Assembly: GCF_000208865.1 (NCBI RefSeq)
Contig: NC_018388.1
Location: 1,488,001 to 1,552,000, forward strand
Direction: 5' to 3'
DNA from: Neospora caninum Liverpool
Lineage: Eukaryota > Apicomplexa > Conoidasida > Eucoccidiorida > Sarcocystidae
DNA length: 64,000 bases
Below, piece by piece: positions 1-10,696 of the stretch (within the stretch, counting starts at the first letter, position 1; each line of letters opens with the position of its first letter). The notes under the pieces are model-generated. The model worked only from the letters and a program-made list of their open reading frames with translations, ran no database searches and had not been told where the DNA came from. Made by a program: the position numbers and the translations under genes.

Positions 1-3000
1 CGCTACACAGCAAGCAATTTTTAAATTGAGAGTCCCGCGTGGATGGCAGAAGGTACAGCTTGTCAGAGAATTCATGCCATTCTCGTTAGACAGCTGTAAT
101 GTGTTCTGACGATGTTTGTATGATTTGGATAGCGGCTCCGCTTCTCTCATTGCGCCAACACATGGCCCCTGCGAATCATGTGCAACGCCACAATTATGCA
201 TTTCGTCTCTCCGACCCTCAAGAGTTGCATTTGATCGTGAGAACAGCTCAAGACCGAGGTTCGCGGGGTGAAGCCAGTCCACACTGTCCACGAGACTGAC
301 TCCAGCAATGCGGTAATACGAGCCCTGTGAACAAGAAAGCACAGTTTAGCACTCATGCTTTCTGTGAGGCAGATTTGGTTGGACAAAGAGATCTCATCGC
401 GGCCTCAATCGCTACTATCGGCCTGCCAAATGCTGGGCTTCCCTCGGGTCCGTGAACCCCTGCCTGTCGCATGCTTCAGACACAGCGACTTTGATACTGT
501 GAAGCAGCAGGGGGCTTCCATCGTCGCTCCGCACTTCGGCCGAGAGGATTCACGTTAGCTCCGCCCAAGCTATTATGGGTTATGCTACGGAAGTTGGGTT
601 TAGGTGACTACGTCCCGGTGAAAATCGTTATCGCTACTCGACATACCCCCACCGAGAGCCTCGACATCATGTATACAACTGTGAATCAGAGCCTCACTCC
701 TGGCGGCTTTTCCATTATGCGGCTGTGCGGACGATCACCTTCTGTGGCATCGCGCTTGCGGCAGAGTTCTTCGAGAGACTCCAATTTTTCAGAAGCTGCA
801 TTTTTCAACAATTCAAACAACGCTGTGTTACCACCTAGAGGAGCCTTTCAAGAATCTGATCTGACCAGGACATAATAGTGTTCGAGTTTAACAGAACGTG
901 GTCGCCCGGAAAATATATGGCTGGGACAATATCGGCTGGAGTTCCAGTGGGCAGTAGGAAGCCAGATGCAGTTTACCAGAGCAAGCCACTGTGTGTGAAT
1001 TTTTATATAGGTCCTTTCTCTATTATTAAGCAGTGCTCCAGAACGTCTTGACTTTAGTACGTGTTTCTGGAGGCGGCCAGAACAGCAGGTAACGCCCACA
1101 TTCAGAGCACTAATCCTCATAACGCCCTCTGCAACCCATGGCACCTGGCGCCTATGATGCGATTCAGCTGGACTGGGCTTCCAGCTGCCATTTTCGCTGT
1201 CCTATTACAGGCATTCCAAACACTGATCCTTTTATCAGTGAAAACAATTGGAAATGTCATGCATGTGTTTCGTCTCACCCAGTCGCGGATTGATGTTGGT
1301 TAGTATTGAGTGAAGAAGCAGAATGAGGCAGACGAAAAACAGAAACAACAAGTGTTTGCGGCGACTGAAGATAGCTTGTGATATGCTGAAGAATGACGTG
1401 TTCACCACTTTTTCCTTCAGTTCTTCCATTTTCATTTTCCCTTGCCAAGGCAACCTGGAAGCACTGCCGTCCTTATCTGCATCGATGCCTTCTGCGGCTC
1501 GTGACTGCCAGGGGCGGAGAGCCAACACCCGTTGCTTTCCCCTGGCTACGTCCAAGGAAGCTGCACAGCAGAACACGCAGCGCAGCATGGGAAGCGAGTC
1601 TGTAAAGAAGCGATACTGTTTCTGTTCCGTGCCGGTTGCACAGCAAAGGAAAAGAAAAAGAAGAACATAGCATGTGCGTCCAGCTCGAAAACCATAACGT
1701 CAAAACGTGGTGGCGGGAATTTGTGACGCGCGTATCACCCGCTGAGCTAGTTATCCCCACACAGAAACATTTGTATGGTGTGAATCGTCTTATTTGGTCA
1801 ATATTCACCGCCAAAAAGTGGGTCAATCGGGGGAGACAAGGTGTGCCAAAGAACGTCACATGGGTCGCAGCAAGAGGCAGTTCACTGCCAACAGCGTAAC
1901 GGTGGAGTATGAGTAAGAAAGAGTGGAGAAGGCCTGAACTTCCTGCACAAAGGGTCGGGTGCTAAGCGGTCCACAAAAGCTGTCCTGGACACTGAGGCAA
2001 TGCGACTAGAACAATTGCTTACCAGGATCAGACCAGCTGCCCATTGTCGCAGGGTAACAGCTAGTGAAGCGTCACCACAGGAGCCTTGTGGACTCAGAGC
2101 CGATGGAGTAAGCCAGTTCACTGAAGCGATACACTGTCAGCTCCTGCATTCGCGCACGCGCTCTTTCAGGCCCATTCAAACCTATGTTGAGTCGATCCTC
2201 TGCCCGTTACACCAACCTAACAGGAAGAGGAAGCCCTGTGACGGATAGAACACCTCGCTGGCGCCTGCCTGTTTCTGACATAACGGTAATCGCTGGCGGA
2301 GTGTCCTCCCCCAGTGCGCCACCATAGCACCTGTTTCTTTCGAGAGAATTGTCAATTCCGTCTTTCTTCTGGGTTCCAGCTGAGGCAACCGTGCAGTGTA
2401 TCAGCACCCGACTCCAGAGGGAATCACAACGATAGCTACCCTAATCTCCTTTCCCTAGCGTCATGGAATCCTGACAACGGCCCGACCGCACTGCTGCAAT
2501 TAAATGGCTGCAGGACGCAGAAGTTCTATCAACAATGCATTGCTCTTCGCCATTGTTTGTTTGATCCAAAAATTTCGCCTCGACTGATCTTCAGAACGAT
2601 GGCGCGGCGCACAGAACGACTGCCTCCTCAAAGGCCGGAAGTGTAGCGCCACAAGGATGGTGGGGCGCTTTTTACAGGCCGGTCAGCTAAAGGTTGATCC
2701 ATATAGAAGAAGTTGTTAGTCACACCAGGTTGAGACTATTATTTTAGAAAGAAGCTGCTGTAGAGGAGATCTGGAGCAGCAGCACACGACTAATCAACCG
2801 ACCAAAGAACACGAGTGTGCCTCTTTGCAAAGCACGAACCCCCCGTTACCCTTCGTTTCCGAACCATAGCGAACAATTACCGAAGCAGCAGGAACCTTAA
2901 AGATCGTGGCAACAAATCCGATGAGAAAGGGTCCGTCCTGTTGCGATGCAGTACCGAACTCTGCAACATATGGGATGTAGCCATTTGGATCAGGCCTCGA

Positions 3001-4375
3001 GCAGAAAACCACCGGACAGAAACATGTACTAAACACTGTAGCAGCACTTCTGCAATTATCGCTTTTCACTCACAGCTTCTGTTTGTGAACCAGTCACCGT
3101 GTCCTCCGTCTCGCGTGCGTTTCTTCCGTGCCAATAGGTTCTGCGCTCAGGATGGTCGCATGCGATGATCAATCTGGCACGTTTTTGCCAGCGGAGACAG
3201 GGGGGGGGGGGGCCGCTCATGTGGCCGGATTGGCTTGGGTGCCCCGTTCTCAGTGTGCTACAGAGCCATCTGGCATGGCCTTCGGTTCCTTTATGATCTG
3301 AAGCAAGACGCACCGCTAGTGCATTCCAGGACTCTATTCATAGTGTATGCCCCTGACTGTGCTTTTAGCGCCTTGTCTTCCTAAAATGTGTAAGAATGAC
3401 ATAGTTACCAACACATACCCAGTTTATCGTAAATCAATAATCTCTAAAAAAATGCACAATGAACGGATTTCTGTGCTGCTTTAGGGAGATCTTGACCGCC
3501 TGTTGACACTGAGGCGGAGCTGGAGGAAACGTCCTCCAACTCGTTGTTGCAACGCTGGGAAAGACGACGGCAGATACTGGAAGGAGAGCTAATGAAAACT
3601 CTACGTCACTGGCGCAACATTATGAATATCGCGCGCCTTTTCCTTCTTCAGGGAGGGACAGGGCCATTGATTTGACTAATCTGTGCATCGGCCGGAAACA
3701 CGGTTGCCGCAATACTGTGATCATTTTGTTCAGCAACAAGCGCGAGTTCGACAGAAAGTCAAGGAGGTCCCCCTCCAGCACTTAGGCAGGCTCAGGTTAG
3801 TTTCGCGTCGATCTACACCCGCCCTACACTCAGAAAAAGAAGACCCAAACTGAAGCTCCACCAGAAGTCGTGGGCAATTACACATTGCTTCATCCCCCCC
3901 TACCTCTCACTTAAAAACCAGCGAAACCGACTTTTTAGGCAGTTGTTTGAGGGCTGTATTCCGCAAAACTGGCGGTCGTCAGAATACAGGATGAGTGAAT
4001 TTGTGGATGTACGGCGAACAACGTTCATACTGCTCAGCAGGATGGTGCCCGGCAGACTCCACCGACAGCGAACGAGGTGAACCGCATGAATAGAACTACC
4101 GCATTGGGAAGCATGCCTCACAAACCCGGTGTTTTGCACAAGTAGGTAACCGCAAGTTTTTGACCGGGAATGCCTTTCATGATACAGAAGACGGGCTCCC
4201 AACTATTGTGCAAATTCGCCCGCTCAATGAAGAACTGCGCCTCGTTGAGCGCAATACTTTCTGTCCAACACATACCAGACGAGGACGAAGCGATTGTGTT
4301 TGAAGTCCGACGAAGAGAACGACAAACACAGTTTATGGGCCCCAGGCGCCCCCACGTCGGAACATTCGCATGAAA
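1..4375. other. Gene-poor stretch, no supportable gene
   Basis: Both strands hold only short open frames (about 60-130 codons) with no recognisable domain, no hydrophobic signal and no set of splice sites that joins frames in phase. The only structural feature I see is a G homopolymer near 3200. It may hold the 3' flank of the minus-strand pseudokinase, whose stop codon is at 4376, and noncoding sequence. Unlike the region right of 16 kb, it contains no (TA)n tract. Confidence 0.5.
3198..3212. repeat. Poly-G tract
   Basis: A run of uninterrupted G lies in otherwise unremarkable intergenic sequence. It is a simple mononucleotide tract and has no visible role. Confidence 0.8.
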
Positions 4376-5821
4376 TCAGCATTTCTGAAAAAGAAAGAGA
4401 TCGAGTGCTGGGAATGAGCAGCTAGCGGGAGTGGTTCTAGGCAGACCGTGAACCGAATCAGCATTTGCCCTAACATACTTTATCAGAGTGCTCGTTCGCC
4501 AGACTTCTTCGGGGGTTCGGCGCTGCACCCCTTGCAGACGCAGTAGGCATGACAGAATGTCTTTCACCGCATCTGGGACAATAGTACGACAATCCTGGAT
4601 CGTGTTATTCAGCTGATGACCCAGGAACGGCAACAAGGCGAGGGATCTTACTTTCCTTTCTGGGTCACCAAATTCAAACTCGGACATGTTATATGGGAGC
4701 CGATCGTACCAGAGAAGAAACAGCGTGACACCCAATGCCCACGAATCTCTGATGGGTGTGGAGATTATCTGCCCTTCTGGATGGCGAATCAAGGAGATGG
4801 CGGTGTCCGGGTCGAGGTACAGAGGGTTTTCTGGAACGACAAATTCCTCTGGTCTCCCTGTGTACCTTCCTGCGCGGCGAATGCTGCGGAGGTATACATG
4901 GCCCTTAAAGTCTAGCATGAAACTGTCGAGAGACAAATTTCGATGAATACACCCACTTCCATGAAACTTGGTAACCAGGTCCAAACACTGCTCCGTCAAT
5001 ACCAGCTTGGCCGACATGCCCAGAGAAAGGAAAGGAAGTTCTTCTATTGTACAGGCCATACGAGGATAGATTACGAAGAACCTCGTCGAAATCAGCGATG
5101 GGCCGACGCGTAGCATTTCTGCGGAGATGCCTGTGACGTAGCCCCAGCAAAGAGGGACTAGCAACCCTTGTTTAGCCATGAGGGAGAGCGGGTCATCCTG
5201 GGCAGTCAGTCTCCGGATGCTGAACTCATGCTTCAGCCTTCTAGCCACCTCCTTGTCGACCATCCTCCTCGCATGACCGACGTAGCTTGGATCGTTGAAC
5301 GCCTTATTTACATCAATCACGCTGCTGCTTATCAAGAATACCTTTGCGGCATAAGGATAATCAATTCCGTGTACAGGGCCCAGTTCAAAGTAAACGGACT
5401 TTGTCCCCAGTCCCAGCACATTCCCCCTTCGGAACCACAACCGCGAAGGTCGGAGAGAACCAGGTCTCCACGGATGGCACTCAAAAACGAACTGGCAAGG
5501 AAGTTGACGGTGCAGCGAGCCGATCACTTGCCTGCTTGCGTACGACATAGTGAAGACACTGGCATCTGCCTCTGTGGCAGCGGCCGCCAGTTCGTCCCAT
5601 CCCTGCTGTTCATCGAACGGAATTGGCAGAGCGTCTAAAGCAGTTTCGCGATCTATATCTTCTCTCAGAGCACCAGGATGTCTATCTTTCTGAGTTTCCT
5701 CGCCATCTTCCCGTAATGTCCTACAGCTGCCACAACGTGCCGGCCAGGGCGGCAAAATTGACAGGCAGCGAGCAGTTCCGGGGGTCGCCCGAAACAGGCG
5801 CTTCAGTCGTGACTTGGCCAT
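4376..5821 (-). CDS. Rhoptry-kinase-family-like pseudokinase, 481 aa
   Basis: A single uninterrupted frame runs from the ATG at 5821; an in-frame TAA lies just upstream at 5839-5837. Residues about 130-450 follow a protein-kinase fold of the coccidian ROPK type. There is a glycine-loop-like GLGTKSVYFEL near 137 and the beta-3 lysine in YAAKVF at K160. The catalytic loop reads CIHRNLSLDS at 291-300, so the HRD Asp is Asn295, the following Lys is Ser297 and the metal-binding Asn is Ser300. The DFG position is replaced by a sequence around LRSIRR (311-316). The structural Asp of the F helix is kept in DSWALGVTLF (359-368). Phosphotransfer is therefore unlikely, and a scaffolding or allosteric role is the usual inference for such proteins. 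It is odd that the N-terminus (MAKSRLKRLF, then PPWPARC) is basic and has no clear signal peptide, which rhoptry proteins normally carry. The family call is by motif pattern only, and I cannot name the paralogue. Confidence 0.75.
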   Translation of the reverse strand: MAKSRLKRLFRATPGTARCLSILPPWPARCGSCRTLREDGEETQKDRHPGALREDIDRETALDALPIPFDEQQGWDELAAAATEADASVFTMSYASRQVIGSLHRQLPCQFVFECHPWRPGSLRPSRLWFRRGNVLGLGTKSVYFELGPVHGIDYPYAAKVFLISSSVIDVNKAFNDPSYVGHARRMVDKEVARRLKHEFSIRRLTAQDDPLSLMAKQGLLVPLCWGYVTGISAEMLRVGPSLISTRFFVIYPRMACTIEELPFLSLGMSAKLVLTEQCLDLVTKFHGSGCIHRNLSLDSFMLDFKGHVYLRSIRRAGRYTGRPEEFVVPENPLYLDPDTAISLIRHPEGQIISTPIRDSWALGVTLFLLWYDRLPYNMSEFEFGDPERKVRSLALLPFLGHQLNNTIQDCRTIVPDAVKDILSCLLRLQGVQRRTPEEVWRTSTLIKYVRANADSVHGLPRTTPASCSFPALDLFLFQKC

Positions 5822-7148
5822 GTTCGAGAGCAACCGTTACAGCAGACGAACTGTGGTTTTACCATAATAAAGGAGTATCCCTTGAGGTGTAGAGACGGGC
5901 ACAAGCGCCGGACTTGCCACTGCCGATTGTTACCGAACATAGCATACACAATAGACCGATCGATGCTAGTTGTGGTGAGGCTGGTGCAGCCCGATTTTCA
6001 ACAGTCCCTTGACTGCCCCCTGATGGAACCGTAAAACCTCCAGCCAGAATTCTTTTCTCGGCCAAATAATCAACAGAGCAAAACAGAATTCTACATCGGC
6101 AAGACCGGTGTGGAGAAAAAATGCTCTTCGGGGAGGCTTCGACAGAAGCCAGCGCAGAAAAAATCCCCCCCCCTTAAGGGGCTGACCTGTTCAGTTGAAT
6201 TCGTAAATGGTGAACCGGTAGCGCGGATATCTGTCGTAAACAGCTGCAGCTGCAGCATGGAATCAAAAGTTACACATACCAGATCACTAAACAAAGCGCA
6301 AATCAACTGGAAAGTCGAAGGCGTGGACCAGCGAGAAGCTGACGATCCGTTTTTTGACACCATCGCTGTGAGGTCGCGTAAGCTCGAAAGCCTTACTGAG
6401 CACAGCCCGGAAAACACAATCTGTTCACCGGGCACCCTTGCCTGGCACCTTGTCCACACGCCTTTGGGATCTACAGGACAGCTGGATGGTGTATACTTTT
6501 CCTAGCATTCCCCTAAAGTGATTCGTACCCATCTTCTGCTCCTGTTGCGGGACACATATCAGATTAAAATGCAGCTTGCGGTGTTTTACCTGCCATTTTG
6601 TCCTGTAGATTAGTATCGGCTCGGCTGGTAGCTGGTGAGGTATGACTCCATAATTGGTGGGTCGTGTTCCGTCGTTGGTAGGCTGTTGAGTCTCCAAAAT
6701 AGCTCACATCCGTGGGATGTCTGTGTTACATTTCCCTCACAAAGTCCTTCGACTAGAGGCTACATTTTCCTCTTCCTTATCTTTGCATCGCAAGTCAATT
6801 TCATTCCGTAGCGCCCTGAGGAAGCAGATGGCAGTTGTCCTGCCTCGGACAGTGCGACTCCTAACGGAAAGACTTCGGTGGGGTTGCAATAAGACATCAA
6901 ACCATGTACCGTAAGTCATCTGGTCCTGTTAGAGGTTGTAATTTCCCATCAGCCCAACGCGCAAGCGACGTCGAGGCACACAGTCAAACTTTGGCACATA
7001 CCATGCAGCCAGAGAGCATACATCCGAACGGGCACTTGACAGATGCTAACAGTGCTCACCTAGATAAATTTAGTCTGGGCCAGCTACAGCGTCACTCAGG
7101 TAACAACGGACCGGCCTCGAGGTAACTGCTGTGTCGACGAATGACCTC
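5822..7148. other. Intergenic, probable upstream region of the pseudokinase
   Basis: This stretch separates the start of the minus-strand pseudokinase from a weak plus-strand candidate. A plus-strand frame at 6110-6505 is open for 131 codons but begins at a non-ATG codon and resembles nothing I know. A frame ending near 7099 abuts a good donor (cactcag|gtaac), but I cannot join it in phase to the next candidate exon. If both neighbours are real, the stretch would be a head-to-head promoter region. Confidence 0.35.
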
Positions 7149-9245
7149 ATGGGCGGCGCCCTCGACTTCAATCCACCAAACGGTCTACTTGTTCACAACC
7201 CAGCGCATCACCGCACGAGAGAGAGGGAGGACAAAGGTGATTCACTGTGTTTTCCAAGAGGAAGATTTTCTCAGGTTCCTCCTTTGGCATCCCCATTAAG
7301 GCTTGATGCAAAGAGTTTGGACCTGGTGCGCGAGAAGAGCAGGCCTACACTTCTAATGGTAAATAAGCGAACATGCGAAGACGAAACGCCAGGCTAGTGG
7401 AGACCCCGACAAAGAAGGGCAAAGCGGAGCTCCTATCACACTAACGTAATGGATCATTTTTGGCTGGCACTTCTCGTTAATCCGAACGCTGTTACAGTAC
7501 AACCACTAGGAGACAGTCACCACCTCGGGGACCTTTCTGTCTCACCAGCCCGGGAAGCCAGAAGAGTCGGAAAGTTTGCTGTCACGTTTGTGCAGAGACC
7601 CTTTGAGTGATTGAAAAAATATTTAGGTTTGTCATCGGTATAATGGTGGTGGATTGACTGTTCGGTAATGCGCTTCTTGCCCGTCTGGTCTTCTGTGGAC
7701 AATTCATGTATGCAAACACTTGGAGGCAGGTTCGTGCAAGAATTCGGAACCCTGTCAATCGCTGACAGTCAACCTCCGGAGCACTGGACCATGCCAAAAC
7801 AGCGATCTTCACCGGAGGAACATCAACGTGATTGTATGTGCATCTACTCCCTTGAACACTGGTGGCGACGCAACGTATCCGGAATGCTACTGTCTTTGCG
7901 CTGCCACAGTTTTGGTATGCATGAAACTACTTCCACTTGAACACATATCCCACGCCAATACTTGCTGACTCCTTGGTCTGCCGGTCCTTCGAGAAAATGT
8001 TCCCACTTCCAACAACCACAATAACAGACCTGTTCTGACCCTGGCTGATGGCGCGGAGAAAATACACTTGTGAAAACAGATGTTGTATATGCAAAATTGC
8101 TTCGCGCTGACGACGCATATACAACATTCTGTCTTGTGGCAGCTTTTTTTGGTGGACATATATTCACTAATCAGAAATTCGCTGGGCTTCCGAAAGCAAA
8201 TAGAAAGGAAGTCAGACGCTGCGTCTTTTTTCAGATGGACGTAAGACGAGCGAAGGGCAGCTACACAGAGTGCAAATGCAGCTGGGTATGCGCGCAGTAA
8301 CAGGTATAACCCACGCCAGGGGATGCTTCCCTCTCAAATCGCCCTACGAGCCAGCGAGCGACTGGTGATTGGAAGACCACTCGACACAAGCATGTTGGTG
8401 GAGGACTGCGAAAAAAAGGATGAAATAACCACAACAATGCCCCGCTTTCCTTCAGGTGGAAGACAAAGTGGGTGATGGGTTCGTGGAAGACGAAAGTGAG
8501 AAGGCGGTACTGCTACCTGGAAGTGTGAGTGCTCCTTTGAGCCCCGGGTTTCCACATGCGAATCTCTGGAGGTCACGCTCAGAGAGAGCGATTATTTCTT
8601 CACCTTCTGTACTTTGCTTGGTAGCGTTCAACCGCGGCAAAATCACAAGCTGGCGTTCACTGGAAATTTGTTGCTGCACGCCCGGTTCGACGGCCGTGAA
8701 TATCTGCTGAGCTGATGATTTGAAAACTCTCCTGTATCATTGGTCCGAGAGCTGTGAGTGATGCTTCCCTTAGTCCGACGACATCATGATTCAAATGAAG
8801 CACAGGTGACCAGTTTAGACTTGCGACCTCGCTGGACGAGCGGTCGGTTGCAGCCGGAGACACAGGACAGAAAAGGACTGGATTTTACCTTGTTTCCATA
8901 CCGGGAAAAAATGTGCGTCTCCGCGGCGAAGATATGAAATCCCTCAGAAACCGGAAATTTAACCGAACCCCAGAAGGACCTAGAAATTTGGAGGGTGTGT
9001 CTGTGAGTTTACCCCCCATTTGCAGACACCGCCCTCCACCCCAATCAGCCTGTTGATGACTTCTCTACTACCGTTGTATTGACACATGTCCGTCTCGAGA
9101 GGCATTTGACGGCAAGCACGGTTGAATCCCTGGTGGTGCCGGCCGTCATGCGAATATAAAGTAGCCACGACTGCCACAAGTCTTAACTTTGCTTTCTCTC
9201 GTGTAGTCAGGGGTACCTAACTCCACTTCAGTGATTCAGACATGA
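7149..9245 (+). CDS. Candidate small three-exon gene, unknown function
   Basis: Three short segments fit together in phase 0. Exon 1 (7149-7358) begins with ATGGGCGGC and ends at a donor, CTAATG|gtaaat. Exon 2 (8456-8524) lies between a good acceptor (ctttccttcag) and a donor (gtgagt) and is acidic (VEDKVGDGFVEDESEK). Exon 3 (9207-9245) follows a strong acceptor (ctttctctcgtgtag) and reaches a TGA after 12 codons. The product would be about 105 residues with no recognised domain. The N-terminal Met-Gly-Gly could be an N-myristoylation site, but this is weak. An alternative is that only some of these segments are exons of a different gene, since an acceptor-like site also sits directly before 7275. 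Without transcripts the whole model may be chance. Confidence 0.27.
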
Positions 9246-10696
9246 TCGAAATCTCTTAGGTATATATGTATATTTTGCTGGAACGTCTATCTTTATTCAG
9301 TGGAAGAAAATGGAAACTGGAGATCTCTGTTGCTAACAGGGAGCGTGGACACAGTCTTGCAGTTTGCACACGTGCATCGTCCCCGGATTGTCGGGCCAAT
9401 GTTTAAAAAACTGCATGCGTCTCGGGATACGACGGGGGGTGCCAAAGCCAGCTGCAGCCATTTGATTGCGTCCAATCGTCTGTCTGGTCATATGCCAAGA
9501 GTACTCACATGTCCGGACTATTTTGTTTTACACTCATAATTTTGGTTTCATTGTCGGTTCAGAAGGTCGACACATTAAGAAATTACGGCTGTTAGGCCAA
9601 CAGCATGGCACGACACTTAGGCCCGATTGTGCAGATGCAAGACAGCGTGAAAGACGTGATCGGGTTCTGCTACACAATTCCACCGTCTGCTCCACCATTT
9701 CTCTCTTGCTGACAAAGTGAGTCAACTATACTCCATGGAATCTCCTCTTGTCGGGCAATGTCGACACCACACGGCCTTTTTTTGAACTTCTTACGACTTT
9801 TCTGAGACCTCTGTGCCGTCTATCGCTGGTGGTCAGAGACAGGTCGATGTCGTGGGCTGAAAGGAATGAAGGAAACGTGGGGCCTGCAATATTGTGCTTG
9901 ATAAGGAGATATATGCGGCAATACTCGAATGGTAACTGCTATCCGAAGCGGAAGCTGTTTTTTCGTGTATTCATCGTCCCTGTAGCGTGCAAAACAGTGT
10001 CGATCGGTCTTCCTGTAGAGCGAAGGCATGCTCAACCGGTCTTTCCGTCGTCTCACGTGGAGCCTACGTACGTAATTGCATATCTCCCTCGTATCGGCTG
10101 CCATCCCATGAGGAGCATGTGCTGTGGATGCCGCCTCTCATTTCTTGCCGTCCAGAAACTCAACTAGTTTGCAGTGCGATACCCTGACTCCCGGGACGCT
10201 ATGCGCCTGCACCGTGCCTCAAATAACGGCCCATCGCCGCTGGTCCTCCAAAGTCTGCGATAGCTTTTCGTCTGTGAACGAAGCATGAGCTTTTGGCGCC
10301 TGCTTGAGCACCCGTGGTTGCATGTTCAGGGTGGTCAAAAGAGCTGTGAAGAGCGCGATTCGCCCCAATCTGCCTAACCGGGCATCCTCAGGCGTTCGTG
10401 TGGCACACTGATTAAATAGTATAGTACAGAATAGATATGGTTATGCGTAGAGCAACTTCGTTTTGGTGCTGCAATGTGAGAGCAAGAGAAAACCGGATCA
10501 TCCCTCTTTGTTAGCCGTTGTTCTTCGAGCCACCCTATGTGTATGCATCCCTCCATCAGCCCATTTGTGTCTGTCGCGGTTTCCAGGAGCCCGGAGGAGC
10601 ACCGCGCGCTGGCCGCTCGAACACGTGGAACCTTCTGAATCTCTTGAAGCGTTGCCGGTGTTCGTTTGAGAGAGGGAAAAAATTCCAGGAAGAAAG
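9246..10696. other. Intergenic, probable upstream region of the lipid-kinase-like gene
   Basis: A few open frames of 60-140 codons occur on both strands (for example 9748-10167 plus and 10374-10781 minus). None has a domain or consistent splice sites. The last few hundred bases before 10697 probably hold the 5' leader of the next gene. I see no repeats. Confidence 0.4.

Noticed and set aside
5859..6065. Minus-strand frame with a hydrophobic patch considered as a signal-peptide exon for the pseudokinase
   Set aside because: An in-frame TAA (5839-5837) precedes the pseudokinase ATG, and no acceptor lies between that stop and the start, so no splice can join them.
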